From Sphingobacterium tabacisoli (GTDB lineage Bacteria > Bacteroidota > Bacteroidia > Sphingobacteriales > Sphingobacteriaceae): 64,000 nucleotides of DNA. The notes beneath the pieces were generated by a model. That model saw nothing but the letters and a program-made list of their open reading frames with translations. It was not told the origin of the DNA and ran no database searches. Shown here piece by piece: positions 14,769 through 23,835 of the stretch; the first letter of the stretch is position 1; each line of letters starts with the position of its first letter. The stretch is from positions 124,001 to 188,000 of the forward strand of contig NZ_JAEQMU010000002.1 in NCBI RefSeq assembly GCF_017908035.1, written 5' to 3'. Made by a program: the position numbers and the translations under genes.

Positions 14769-17429
14769 ATGAAGTATTATTGCTCTCTTTTTTGCTGTCT
14801 TTTCTATTCTTTGTTTGGCTATGGTCAGAATGAGCGAAAAGAGGTAGTCTCTTTTGAAGACGCTTACAAACGAACTTATAATATCACGAAGCTGTCTGGC
14901 GAACGTCCGCGTATCGATGGCAAGCTGGATGAAAGTATCTGGCAGGAGAAAGGGGAGTGGTCGGAGAAGTTTTCGCAGGTTATTCCTTTCGAAAGAGCTT
15001 ATACTGCTTCTTGGACTAGGGTGAAGTTGTTTTACGATGATGTGAACATCTATATAGGGCTATACTGTAAGGACGCACATCCAGAAACGATGAACGCTTT
15101 TATCGGTAACAGAGATGACAATAGTAACGGTGATCTGGTTAGTATTGCCTTTGATACCTATCACGATTACCGTGTCGCATCGGAATTTAATATTAATCTC
15201 GGTGGCAATAAAACAGACCTAACGGTCACGGATAAGCTGTCTGTAAATCTGAGCTGGAATGCCGTATGGGAAGGGCAGACACATATCAATAAGACGGACT
15301 CCTGCTGGACTGCGGAGTTGCGTATTCCATTCAGCCAACTGCGCTATAACCAGGATAACGGGGACGGTAAATGGGGGCTGCACGTGCGTCGCATCATCCG
15401 CCGCAACAATGAAGTGCAGAATTGGAGTTTGATACCGATAAAAAATAATGGGCATGTCTTTTCGTTTGGAGAGATGCATGGGATGACAGATCTACCAAAG
15501 CCCAAAGGTATTGAGTTCTTGCCCTATGCGATGGCCAAATTCACAAAGGAGCCTAAAATACCGAATAGCCCTTTTCAAAAGGGGAGTCGATGGGGCCGTA
15601 ATGTCGGAATGGACGCCAAGTTTGCACTGAATGATTTTACAATGGACCTGACGGTGAATCCGGACTATGGACAGGTCGAGTTGGACCCTTCGGTAATGAA
15701 CCTTTCTGCTTATGAAATCTTCTATGACGAAAAGCGTCCTTTTTTCCTGGAGGGGAAACATATCTTGGAGTTTGATAATAACGAGGGGGGGATGATGTTT
15801 TACTCGAGACGTGTCGGTGCCATGCCTTCGTATCAGCCCAAGGGAATCGATAATGTCGATAACTATGCGAGTACAGCGAGCCCCATACCGATTCTAGGGG
15901 CGTTAAAGTTGACGGGAACGACTAAAAGTGGGGTGACTGTAGGGCTATTGGAAAGTATCACGGCACAGACCTCTTCGCGGGTGATGCGTAGTGGTATCGA
16001 AGATCGGGAGATTACAGAACCATTGACAAACTATACGGTGGCACGTGTGCAGAAAAATTGGGCAGGAAATACGCTACTGGGGGGAATGCTGACGTCGGTG
16101 AATAGAAATCTTCGAGCGGATCATCTGAAAGATGCCTTGATTGAAAATGCTTTTGCGGCAGGTGTTGATTTTACACAATACTTTGCTAACCGGCTTTATT
16201 ATATCGATGCAAAGGGAATGTTCAGTACGTTGCATGGTTCTGCATCGGCTGTTTTGAATACAAAGCAGAATGCGGCTCATTATTATCAACGGGAGTCAGG
16301 AAGCTCTTACCTGGACCTGCGTCCGGAACAAACTGCCCTGCAGGGAAGTAGTGGTTATGTGAAAGCAGGTAAAAAAGGAAATGCTCAATGGAATTTTTCC
16401 CAGACTTTTAGCTGGGCTTCGCCGGGCTTTGATCTGAATGATGTGGGCTATATGAAGCAGGCGGATTACAAATCGAATGAATCGGAGGTGGTATTCCGTA
16501 AGACGGACCCCTGGGGGCCTTTTCGGTTTGCGGGAATCAACCTGACCCAAAAAAATATATGGAATTACGGAGGGAAGGCGGTCAATAATGACTTTGCTGT
16601 TCGGTGGCGCAGTCTGAGTATCAAGCGCCGTATCGAGATGGATATCAAAGAGATTTTTAACTGGAATACAGTTGATAGCCGGCGATTGCGCGGTGGGCCA
16701 GATATGCGCTATAATGCCAACTTTGAAACCAATGCAATGATCAGTACGGACCGGGCAAAACCAGTGATGTTCAAAATGGAATATAACGGCCGTCATTACC
16801 TGGATGAAAAGACTGCCTATAATGCAATCCATCCGAGCATGGTAATTCGCATGGGTAACCATCTGCGTGTGGCAGGACAGTTTAACTATGCCTGGAATAA
16901 GGATGATCTGCAGTATGTGGGGACAGTGAAGCCTACGGGAGCAACAGCTAGCCCGAATGCCTATATATTGGGTCATATGGACCAAAAGACGTATGGAGTG
17001 ACCTTGAACCTACAGGTGAATGTGACACCGGATATCTCGATCCAATACTATGGATCGCCATTTACTTCGACCGCGGTCTACGATAGGTTTAAGCTAGCGA
17101 AAAATATGGATGCTAAAGCGTATAGCGATCGGTTTACGGCATTTGCGGAGGAGAAGGTGCAGGCTACGGATGGTAGTTATACCGCCCAGGAGGGGAATGC
17201 CAGTTATTCTTTCAAAAACCCAAATTTTAGCTTTAATGAATTCCGCTCCAATTTAGTAGCACGGTGGGAGTACTTGCCTGGTTCTACAATCTATGTAGTA
17301 TGGGAGCATAATCAGTCGCGCAATGATATGGTGTACCAACCGGGCTGGGGTAATAATCTGGACCGTATGTTCGGACTGCCAGCGAGCAATACCTTTATGA
17401 TGAAGGTCAACTACTGGTTTGCGCTGTAA
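14769..17429 (+). CDS. DUF5916 outer-membrane protein with CBM9-like N-terminus
   Basis: 886 residues. Signal peptide about 1-20 (YCSLFCCLFYSLFGYGQ). Residues about 35-230 form a family 9-like carbohydrate-binding fold: PRIDGKLDESIWQEKGEWS, VKLFYDDVNIYIGLYCKD and WTAELRIPFSQLRY. From about 250 comes the DUF5916 part, with DLTVNPDYGQVELDPSVMN and FYDEKRPFFLEGKHILEF, which are highly characteristic; the remainder alternates short amphipathic strands and ends in an aromatic residue pair (NYWFAL), as expected of an outer-membrane beta barrel. The function of the family is not established; surface glycan handling is a guess from the CBM9-like fold. Single gene, no obvious operon. Confidence 0.9.
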   Translation: MKYYCSLFCCLFYSLFGYGQNERKEVVSFEDAYKRTYNITKLSGERPRIDGKLDESIWQEKGEWSEKFSQVIPFERAYTASWTRVKLFYDDVNIYIGLYCKDAHPETMNAFIGNRDDNSNGDLVSIAFDTYHDYRVASEFNINLGGNKTDLTVTDKLSVNLSWNAVWEGQTHINKTDSCWTAELRIPFSQLRYNQDNGDGKWGLHVRRIIRRNNEVQNWSLIPIKNNGHVFSFGEMHGMTDLPKPKGIEFLPYAMAKFTKEPKIPNSPFQKGSRWGRNVGMDAKFALNDFTMDLTVNPDYGQVELDPSVMNLSAYEIFYDEKRPFFLEGKHILEFDNNEGGMMFYSRRVGAMPSYQPKGIDNVDNYASTASPIPILGALKLTGTTKSGVTVGLLESITAQTSSRVMRSGIEDREITEPLTNYTVARVQKNWAGNTLLGGMLTSVNRNLRADHLKDALIENAFAAGVDFTQYFANRLYYIDAKGMFSTLHGSASAVLNTKQNAAHYYQRESGSSYLDLRPEQTALQGSSGYVKAGKKGNAQWNFSQTFSWASPGFDLNDVGYMKQADYKSNESEVVFRKTDPWGPFRFAGINLTQKNIWNYGGKAVNNDFAVRWRSLSIKRRIEMDIKEIFNWNTVDSRRLRGGPDMRYNANFETNAMISTDRAKPVMFKMEYNGRHYLDEKTAYNAIHPSMVIRMGNHLRVAGQFNYAWNKDDLQYVGTVKPTGATASPNAYILGHMDQKTYGVTLNLQVNVTPDISIQYYGSPFTSTAVYDRFKLAKNMDAKAYSDRFTAFAEEKVQATDGSYTAQEGNASYSFKNPNFSFNEFRSNLVARWEYLPGSTIYVVWEHNQSRNDMVYQPGWGNNLDRMFGLPASNTFMMKVNYWFAL

Positions 17430-17459
17430 TAGATAGTAGAGAAGGGGATTACCCTTTCT

Positions 17460-18695
17460 CTACTTGATGATTGCCGATAGTTTTTCTGTAAACTGCTTTA
17501 AGACATCGATCTGTACGTGATCCATCACGACGATTTTATACCATTGGGAACTGTCGCCATGCGAGTCGGGCACAAGACCAAACTCCTGTACCAGACTACT
17601 CGGTATATCTGATGCACGGATGGTAATGATATTCATCTGTGGATTTCGGTAATACCGTATACCTAGTTGGTCTAGATCGGTACAGCATACTGTGGTTCTA
17701 TAGAGCAGGGTGTTTAATTTTTCAAGCCAGCCATGTGGACCGTAGGTCTGTAGTATCATCCATACGGCGATCGCATTGGCTCCGGATCTACTGCCACTCA
17801 GGGTGATGTCCATACCATTGACATACTTGGCCTCTTTGGTGAGGACATGCTGGATCAATCCTTTGCGGGATAGAAACACGCCCGTACCGTAGGGTGCCTG
17901 AAGCATTTTATGGGCATCCAGTGTGACAGAGGACACGTGAGGATTGTCAAAGCCGATATTGTTGTCGCGCTGTACGATAGGGTAAATGAATCCACCAAAG
18001 GCGGCATCCATATGTATCTTGAACAGGAATCCATGCTTTGCTAAAACTGCAGCGTACTCATCTGGATTGTCTACACTGCCAAACATGGTGGTACCTACAT
18101 TGGAGATGACGATAGCATATTTCTTTCCGTTTTGTTTGGCCTGCGCAATGAGGTTGTCCAGTTCGCTAGCGATAATCGTTCTGTTTTCCATCTGAACAGG
18201 AATGGATAGGAAGTCTATCTGCAGTAAATTGGAGGCCTTGTGTACGGAGTAATGGGTATCCTCGGAAGCAATGAGTACTATCTCGTCGAGACGGGCATTG
18301 TATTCGTGTGTAAAGAGATTGCGGTACATCCAACAGGCTTGTATATTGGCTTCGGTACCTCCTGTAGCGATATAGCCGTCGCAACTGTTGCTTTCAGCTT
18401 TTAATATATCCTCGCTTAATATTTTGATGACTTCACGCTCGATCTCCTGTGTGCCTGCAAAATAGGGTTCGGAGTCGCCGAGGGTATGGCAACCAATATG
18501 ATTGGGGTTTTGGACAATGGATTGCAGAAAAGGAGCTTCTTTTAGGAAGGTCGCCTGATCATAAAATACCTGACCATCTAATTTGGAGCCGGGTACACCG
18601 AGTGTTATTATTTTCTGATAGTCAATGTTCTTGGAGAGCGCATCGGCGATCTGCTGTCTTTGCTCGTCAAAATTAATCTTTTTCCAGTATTGCAT
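17460..18695 (-). CDS. PLP-dependent group II amino-acid decarboxylase (histidine decarboxylase-like)
   Basis: 411 residues from the ATG at 18695. The frame reaches a TTG at 18725, which gives only an atypical 10-residue tail. The PLP pocket is complete: YIATGGTEANIQACWMYRN (phosphate contacts), EDTHYSVHKASNLL (ring-stacking His), HMDAAFGGFIYP (Asp to pyridine N) and SVTLDAHKMLQAPYGTGV (Schiff-base lysine). The closest general types are bacterial PLP histidine decarboxylases and related aspartate/tyrosine decarboxylases; the substrate cannot be settled here. No antiporter is adjacent, which argues against a simple acid-resistance pair. It is divergent from the MFS gene. Confidence 0.84.
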   Translation of the reverse strand: MQYWKKINFDEQRQQIADALSKNIDYQKIITLGVPGSKLDGQVFYDQATFLKEAPFLQSIVQNPNHIGCHTLGDSEPYFAGTQEIEREVIKILSEDILKAESNSCDGYIATGGTEANIQACWMYRNLFTHEYNARLDEIVLIASEDTHYSVHKASNLLQIDFLSIPVQMENRTIIASELDNLIAQAKQNGKKYAIVISNVGTTMFGSVDNPDEYAAVLAKHGFLFKIHMDAAFGGFIYPIVQRDNNIGFDNPHVSSVTLDAHKMLQAPYGTGVFLSRKGLIQHVLTKEAKYVNGMDITLSGSRSGANAIAVWMILQTYGPHGWLEKLNTLLYRTTVCCTDLDQLGIRYYRNPQMNIITIRASDIPSSLVQEFGLVPDSHGDSSQWYKIVVMDHVQIDVLKQFTEKLSAIIK

Positions 18696-18955
18696 GTTGT
18701 TGTTTAGCTTTATCTTCCTACCCAATGCGATGAATTGTAAGCAGTGGGAAGTGTATGGTTAGGACGTGGCCCTATGGACAAAAATAAGTTATCTCGGCGA
18801 TTTATAGGCTGCCGGCTATTGTTTCCGAATATTTTGTAGAAAAATCGGTGTTATAGCGCCATCTTCTGATATTATTTCGGTGTAACGATTCAAAGACTTG
18901 TTTTTTCTTTTCTACCATAAAGCAATTGAAAGCTGGTGCTCTACGGGGATTTTCG
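18696..18955. other. Divergent intergenic region, nothing coding seen
   Basis: The gap between the decarboxylase and MFS starts is about 310 bases. No tRNA, repeat or credible small ORF was found; apart from a -7 box for the MFS gene at its right end I see no clear signal. Confidence 0.6.
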
Positions 18956-18963
18956 TACTTTTG
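18956..18963 (+). promoter_or_regulatory. Candidate -7 box for the MFS gene
   Basis: TACTTTTG, a perfect TAnnTTTG. It lies inside the longest possible MFS frame (from 18936), which supports the later GTG start at 19008. Confidence 0.4.
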
Positions 18964-19007
18964 GGCAGATTAGAGTGATTTTTGGATTATTAATTAGGAA
19001 CAGCCAA

Positions 19008-20273
19008 GTGAAAATATTACGCGCATATACGGATTCTTTCAAAGGATTATCTCAGGAAGCATGGATGCTTTCCATTGTTATGTTGATCAACCGGACGGGG
19101 TCTATGGTCATTCCTTTTTTGGGTGTGTATATGTCGGGACATCTGAATTTCGATATTACGCACACGGGGATTGTACTAAGTTTTTACGGTATAGGTTCTG
19201 TAATAGGCTCATGGTTAGGAGGTTTTTTTACGGATCGGTTTGGAGAATATCGCGTGCAGAGTCTCAGTCTGTTTCTTAGTGCACCTCTGTTTATTATGAT
19301 TCCGCTGTTTCCGACAGTGGAAGGGATGGCCTGTATTATCTTGTTACAGAGTATTATCAGTGAGACGTTCCGGCCAGCCAACTCGGTAGCGATTACAAAG
19401 TATGCTAAACCGCAAAATCTAACGCGGGCGTTTTCTTTGAATAGGATGGCAGTAAATCTTGGCTTCTCTATTGGGCCTGCCTTGGGGGGGATCTTGTCGG
19501 CCATTTCGTATGAGTTCCTGTTTGCTATCAATACCGCTGGAGCCTTGATCGCGGGGATTGTATATGTGAAATTCTTTAGAAAAAGACATAAGGTATTTCA
19601 GGCGAAGGTGCAGGAACGTCAAAAACATATCGATGAACTGCCGGTAAAAGCGGAGGATAAAAGTAAGTCGCCTTATAAAGATGTGCCTTTTATTATCTTC
19701 TGTTTCTTCTGTACGATATTCTCGATCTGTTTCTTTCAGTTCTTCAATACTATACCGATTTTCTATAAAGAGGTAGCGAAGATGGATCAGGCCACTATAG
19801 GGTATGTACTGGGCTATAGTGGATTTATAATCGTACTATTGGAGATGCTGGTGGTTAATTTTGCAGACAAATATCTGTCGATAGCAAAGACAATCCTATA
19901 CGGAGCGTTATTGTGTGCTGTGGCTTACGCTATATTGGCGTTTGATCACCATTTCTCTATTTTGATACTGTCGATTACCTTGTTGAGCGTTAGTGAGATA
20001 TTGGTCCTGCCGTTTATGTCTACGATTACGGCGCTGCGTTCGGGAAAGAAAAATCAAGGTGCCTACATGGGGATGAACGGAATGAGCTTTTCGTTCTCAT
20101 TTATCATCACCCCTCTATTAGGGACACAGATTGTGCATAAGCTGGGCTTCGATACGTTATGGTTGGGAACAGGTGCGATACTTGCTTTCTCGGCGGTAGC
20201 CTTGTATTTTGTGATACGATGGATGTTACCTCAGGATAAACATACCCAAGCGGAAGGGTTAGGTGGACACTAG
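19008..20273 (+). CDS. MFS transporter
   Basis: 421 residues from the GTG at 19008 (VKILRAYTDSFKGL, a usual beginning for Bacteroidetes members); an earlier start at 18936 would overlap the likely promoter. Twelve membrane segments in two six-helix halves are split by a basic linker (KFFRKRHKVFQAKVQERQKH). The loop 2-3 motif is GSWLGGFFTDRFGEYRVQSL, the classic GxLxDRxGRR type, and GPALGGILSAISYEFLF is the TM5-6 region. It probably exports a small molecule by proton antiport, in the drug-efflux style; the substrate is unknown. Single gene. Confidence 0.85.
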   Translation: MKILRAYTDSFKGLSQEAWMLSIVMLINRTGSMVIPFLGVYMSGHLNFDITHTGIVLSFYGIGSVIGSWLGGFFTDRFGEYRVQSLSLFLSAPLFIMIPLFPTVEGMACIILLQSIISETFRPANSVAITKYAKPQNLTRAFSLNRMAVNLGFSIGPALGGILSAISYEFLFAINTAGALIAGIVYVKFFRKRHKVFQAKVQERQKHIDELPVKAEDKSKSPYKDVPFIIFCFFCTIFSICFFQFFNTIPIFYKEVAKMDQATIGYVLGYSGFIIVLLEMLVVNFADKYLSIAKTILYGALLCAVAYAILAFDHHFSILILSITLLSVSEILVLPFMSTITALRSGKKNQGAYMGMNGMSFSFSFIITPLLGTQIVHKLGFDTLWLGTGAILAFSAVALYFVIRWMLPQDKHTQAEGLGGH

Positions 20274-20321
20274 GGCTATCCTGATTCCAATGGAATCGCC
20301 CGCAGTGATGATAGTTCTCCA

Positions 20322-20356
20322 TAAAAAAAAGGTTGCTCGTTTATATCGGGCAACCT
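20322..20356 (-). terminator. Intrinsic terminator of the cold-shock-domain gene
   Basis: On the minus strand AGGTTGC, 13-base loop, GCAACCT followed by eight T. Only the minus strand has the T-run, so it serves the gene at 20389-20817 rather than the MFS gene. Confidence 0.8.
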
Positions 20357-20388
20357 CTCAGAATATTATAAGTAAACTATAAGCAAGA

Positions 20389-20817
20389 TTACATCAGCTC
20401 TACTTCAGAAATCTGATTGCCTTGTTTAGTTCTTGTATATTTGTATTTGACTTTCTGATTTAAGGTCAATACCATTCCTGCTAACTTATCGTTGAAATAT
20501 ACAGTCTCTCGAGTTTCATTATCTCTGATAAAACCATAGTTTCCAGTTTCATTGTAGTAGGAGACTTTACCAAAGAGGAATTCGTCTTCACTTTCAACAG
20601 GGCGGTGCAAATCTTCTTCTTTGAACTTATATACCTGTGTTGGAGGTGTATCCGATATGTTTCCGAATTCATCTACATAAGCAAACATTTCTTCCAGCGA
20701 CTTTCCTTTGTTGTTGTTGGACTTGTTTACTTCGCGTCTTTCTAGCTTTTCTTTTTTCTTCTGTTGTTTCTTCTTTGCTCGTTCTTTTTTGTTGAATGTA
20801 AGTTGACTTTTAGCCAT
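20389..20817 (-). CDS. Cold-shock-domain protein with lysine-rich N-terminal tail
   Basis: 142 residues. Residues 1-42 are a charged, lysine-rich low-complexity tail (KKERAKKKQQKKKEKLERRE). Residues about 43-75 are acidic and unassigned. The C-terminal about 65 residues form a cold-shock OB fold: FGKVSYYNETGNYGFIRDNE carries RNP1 (GNYGFI for the usual KGFGFI) and ETVYFNDKLAG RNP2, ending in YKYTRTKQGNQISEVEL. It likely binds single-stranded RNA or DNA, with the tail adding non-specific affinity. Twice the length of a classic CspA. Own promoter and terminator. Confidence 0.86.
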   Translation of the reverse strand: MAKSQLTFNKKERAKKKQQKKKEKLERREVNKSNNNKGKSLEEMFAYVDEFGNISDTPPTQVYKFKEEDLHRPVESEDEFLFGKVSYYNETGNYGFIRDNETRETVYFNDKLAGMVLTLNQKVKYKYTRTKQGNQISEVELM

Positions 20818-21145
20818 TAAATAGAATTAAAGATTAAAATATAATAAATGAAAGGTGTATGTCTTAAATTAGCGGACTGGCTCAAGGATAAGATATAGGG
20901 GCCTTTTGTGATGACGCAAATGTACGAAATTTTTTTGAGAAAAACTAATATACATTTCTTCCCGAATTAGCTGGGGATAATATGGTTATAGGCTTTGAGA
21001 CAGCAGTCTATCTAAGGTGAAACGGAGTTCGCCCTTGTTAAAAAGACGTGTAACCTATTAAAGTTGTTATAAATAAGCATAGTGGTGTAAAGACAGAAAA
21101 TAATTAAATTTAGAAAAATATTTAAAGGGCTATAAACTTTAACTT
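20818..21145. other. Divergent intergenic region
   Basis: 328 bases between the cold-shock-domain and NamZ genes. It is AT-rich and holds the minus-strand -7 box at 20917-20924. No small ORF, RNA gene or repeat was recognised. Confidence 0.6.
20917..20924 (-). promoter_or_regulatory. Candidate -7 box for the cold-shock-domain gene
   Basis: TACATTTG on the minus strand, perfect TAnnTTTG. It implies an untranslated leader of roughly 95 nt. The -33 region (T-rich, no TTG) is weak. Confidence 0.45.
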
Positions 21146-22369
21146 ATGAATGTTAGAATTGTTTTTTTCTTGAACTGCTGTCTGCTGTTCTTGGTAATAC
21201 CCCAGCTGAATGCACAGCGGGCTCTGGACTACTGCAACGATAGAATCCGGACGGGTGCGGAGCAGACGGAACGCTATGTACCGTATCTGAAAGGGAAACG
21301 AGTAGCGATATTAGGTAATCCTTCTACAGTTATCAAGGATAAACATCTTGTGGATAGCTTATTGACTCTAGGGGTTAATATTGTTAAGGTTTTCGGACCT
21401 GAGCATGGTTTTAGGGGCAATGCAAGCAATGGGACCGAAGTGGGGGATGAGGTGGATCCACAAACCAATATCCCGATTATCTCGCTGTATGGTAGCAAGA
21501 GAAAGCCTTCAGGAAAAGATCTGGCGAATGTGGATGTCTTTATTTTTGACGTGCAGGATATGGGGGTTCGCTTTTACACGAATATCAATACACTGCGGGA
21601 TATTATGGAGGCCTGTGCCGAGCATGATAAAGAGATGTTGATTCTTGACCGACCTAATCCGAATGCATACCTGATCGATGGCCCAATACTGGATGAAAAG
21701 CATAAATCAGGTATAGGGCAGTTTCCGGTACCTATAGCACACGGTATGACGACGGCTGAGTTTGCACAGATGATCAATGGGGAGGGGTGGATGGAATCTG
21801 CGAAAAAATGTAGATTGAAAATTATCCCAATAGCAAACTATGCACACCATATGCTCTATAAGTTGCCGGTAAATCCCTCACCCAATCTGAATACGGAGCA
21901 AAGTATTCTCTTATATCCAAGTACCTGTCTCTTTGAAGGGGTGAAGGTCAATCATGGTCGCGGTACGGATTACCCATTTACTGTTATCGGTAGCCCTGCC
22001 TATAAGGGGATTTATAGTTTCTCGTTTACACCGGTCAGTAAGAAGGGGATGAGTGAACGTCCTCTTTTCATGAATGAAACCTGTTACGGATTGGATTTGC
22101 GGTCGTATGATGTGCAAAAATTGGTGGATAGCAAGAAATTGAATCTCTCGTGGATTATGGAGCTGTATCAAAAATCGCCTGAGAAGAGTAAGTTTTTTGA
22201 CAATAGTTTTTCGGACCAGATAGGAAGGTTCGAGAATCTATCGGGGGTTGATGACCTGCGCCAGCAGATTGAAAGAGGTGCCAGTGAAAAGGAAATCCGT
22301 GCGAGTTGGGCACCGGGGTTGGCCGCATACAAAAAGATGCGCGCAAAATATGTGATTTATAAGGATTAA
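21146..22369 (+). CDS. namZ: NamZ-type exo-beta-N-acetylmuramidase (DUF1343, GH171)
   Basis: 407 residues with a signal peptide of about 23 residues (FFLNCCLLFLVIPQLNAQ). The DUF1343 signatures are all present: GKRVAILGNPSTV, VKVFGPEHGFRGNASNG, VFIFDVQDMGVRFYTNI, LDRPNPNAYLIDGPIL, and VNHGRGTDYPFTVIGSPA. NamZ enzymes release terminal MurNAc from peptidoglycan fragments; the family was named in Tannerella, a Bacteroidetes. It acts in the periplasm or on the outer membrane face in cell-wall recycling. The photolyase gene starts 31 bases after its stop and is probably co-transcribed. Confidence 0.92.
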   Translation: MNVRIVFFLNCCLLFLVIPQLNAQRALDYCNDRIRTGAEQTERYVPYLKGKRVAILGNPSTVIKDKHLVDSLLTLGVNIVKVFGPEHGFRGNASNGTEVGDEVDPQTNIPIISLYGSKRKPSGKDLANVDVFIFDVQDMGVRFYTNINTLRDIMEACAEHDKEMLILDRPNPNAYLIDGPILDEKHKSGIGQFPVPIAHGMTTAEFAQMINGEGWMESAKKCRLKIIPIANYAHHMLYKLPVNPSPNLNTEQSILLYPSTCLFEGVKVNHGRGTDYPFTVIGSPAYKGIYSFSFTPVSKKGMSERPLFMNETCYGLDLRSYDVQKLVDSKKLNLSWIMELYQKSPEKSKFFDNSFSDQIGRFENLSGVDDLRQQIERGASEKEIRASWAPGLAAYKKMRAKYVIYKD

Positions 22370-22400
22370 TGTGTTGGAACAAGGGGGGCAAAATTTTAAA

Positions 22401-23699
22401 ATGACGAAGGAAAAACGAAGTGTGTTTTGGTTCCGTAGGGACTTGAGATTGGAAGATAACCATGGTCTATGCCGTGCGTTGGCTAAAGGAAGTAATGTAC
22501 GGCCCATATTTATTTTTGATACGACTATCTTATCGAAATTGCCCTCTACGTATGATAGACGGGTGGATTATATACATCAAGCATTGCAACTGTTGCAACA
22601 AAAGCTGAACGTGTTCGGTACGGACATACGGGTATATATCGGTAGCCCACTTGATATCTTTAAGGATTTAAATCGAGAGGGAGCAATCGGTTCCATTTTT
22701 TGTAACGGAGATTACGAGCCCGATGCGATACGCAGGGACCAGCTGATTGAGAACTGGGCAGCAGGGGAGGGAATTGATTTTGTATCCTGTAAGGACCAGG
22801 TGATCTTTGAGAAATCGGAGGTTATGAAGAAGGATGGCACACCGTATACCGTATTTACGCCTTACAGCCGTGTTTGGAAATCCAAGCTATCGCCTCAGGC
22901 TTTGCACCCGTTTGAAATCGAGTATGGTGGATTCGAGAAATTGGATTTTAAAGAATTGCCAGCCTTGGATGCTATCGGTTTCCAAAAAACGGACATCCAA
23001 TTTGTAGAATCTGAGGTAGAAGCTTCTGCTATCAAGGACTACGATAAGAGTAGGGATTTTCCAGGCATGGATACGACCACTAGGCTAGGGGTTGCATTAC
23101 GTTTTGGAACGATCTCTATCCGTCGCTGTGTTTTGCTGGCTAGCGAGAACAATGAGACCTGGTTGAACGAACTGATCTGGCGTGAGTTTTTTATGCAGAT
23201 TCTCTTTCATTTTCCGGAGTCGGCCAAGTTATGTTTTAAGCCGGCTTATGAAGCGATAGCCTGGCGTAATAATGAAGGTGAATTTGAAGCCTGGTGCAAT
23301 GGAGAGACAGGCTACCCCTTGGTGGATGCAGGAATGCGTGAATTGAATGAAACGGGATTTATGCATAATAGGGTACGGATGGTGGTTGCTAGCTTTTTGA
23401 CGAAACACCTATTAATCGATTGGCGTTGGGGAGAAGCTTATTTTGCTGGTAAGTTGCTGGATTATGATGCAAGTGCCAATGTGGGCAACTGGCAGTGGGC
23501 AGCAGGCTGTGGCTGTGATGCAGCACCCTATTTTAGGATATTCAATCCCGAAGAGCAACTCCGCAAGTTTGATAAGGACCTGATTTACGTGAAACGCTGG
23601 AATCCGGATTTCGAATCCAAAGCGATTCACAAAATCGTAGAGCATGCCTTTGCAAGAGATCGGGCCTTGAGTACGTATAAGATCGGATTAGGTAAGTAA
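22401..23699 (+). CDS. Deoxyribodipyrimidine photolyase / cryptochrome family
   Basis: 432 residues from the ATG at 22401; a GTG at 22371 would extend it by 10 atypical residues, and an AGGGGG stretch lies about 14 bases before the chosen ATG. The N-terminal antenna domain begins SVFWFRRDLRLEDNHGL. The C-terminal FAD domain has the signature WRWGEAYFAGKLLDYDASANVGNWQW, in two blocks, then CGCDAAPYFRIFNPEEQLRKFD. That pattern fits class I CPD photolyases. It uses blue light to split UV-induced pyrimidine dimers. All core FAD residues look intact. It is followed by a hairpin that also terminates a minus-strand transcript. Confidence 0.93.
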   Translation: MTKEKRSVFWFRRDLRLEDNHGLCRALAKGSNVRPIFIFDTTILSKLPSTYDRRVDYIHQALQLLQQKLNVFGTDIRVYIGSPLDIFKDLNREGAIGSIFCNGDYEPDAIRRDQLIENWAAGEGIDFVSCKDQVIFEKSEVMKKDGTPYTVFTPYSRVWKSKLSPQALHPFEIEYGGFEKLDFKELPALDAIGFQKTDIQFVESEVEASAIKDYDKSRDFPGMDTTTRLGVALRFGTISIRRCVLLASENNETWLNELIWREFFMQILFHFPESAKLCFKPAYEAIAWRNNEGEFEAWCNGETGYPLVDAGMRELNETGFMHNRVRMVVASFLTKHLLIDWRWGEAYFAGKLLDYDASANVGNWQWAAGCGCDAAPYFRIFNPEEQLRKFDKDLIYVKRWNPDFESKAIHKIVEHAFARDRALSTYKIGLGK

Positions 23700-23729
23700 A
23701 AAATGGTGTTGAAAAAGAAGGGTTTAGGT

Positions 23730-23798
23730 AAAAAGAAAAAGGTTTTCAAACGGGGAGAATGAAAACCTTTTATAACCAATTATAAACCTAAATTATGA
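23730..23798 (-). ncRNA. Candidate small RNA, about 68 nt
   Basis: The minus strand has a complete promoter at 23835-23804 and, about 55 bases on, a hairpin AAAAGGTTTTC / GAAAACCTTTT with a 13-base loop containing TCTCCCC, followed by TTTTTCTTTTT. Promoter and terminator enclose no ORF of useful length. The expected product is about 68 nt: an AU-rich 5' part (ATCATAATTTAGG...) and a terminator hairpin with a C-rich loop that could pair with G-rich ribosome-binding or target sequences. I do not recognise a named RNA family. Expression is not shown by sequence alone. Confidence 0.5.
23737..23771. terminator. Hairpin terminator between photolyase and the small RNA
   Basis: AAAAGGTTTTC and GAAAACCTTTT form an 11-bp perfect stem. 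The minus strand has a long T-run after it. The plus strand has only TTTTATAA, so it would be a weaker terminator for photolyase. Confidence 0.75.
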
Positions 23799-23803
23799 TA
23801 CCA

Positions 23804-23835
23804 CAAAGGTAGTGTATGATTTACACATTTGCAAA
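23804..23835 (-). promoter_or_regulatory. Strong Bacteroidetes-type promoter for the small RNA
   Basis: On the minus strand TTTG (23835-23832), a 20-base spacer, TACCTTTG (23811-23804). Both boxes and spacing match the primary sigma consensus. No gene starts downstream before the terminator hairpin. Confidence 0.7.

Noticed and set aside
16296-16985. Long minus-strand open frame (229 residues) inside the DUF5916 gene
   Set aside because: It lies antisense to a well-supported gene, has a composition typical of shadow frames, and shows no motif.
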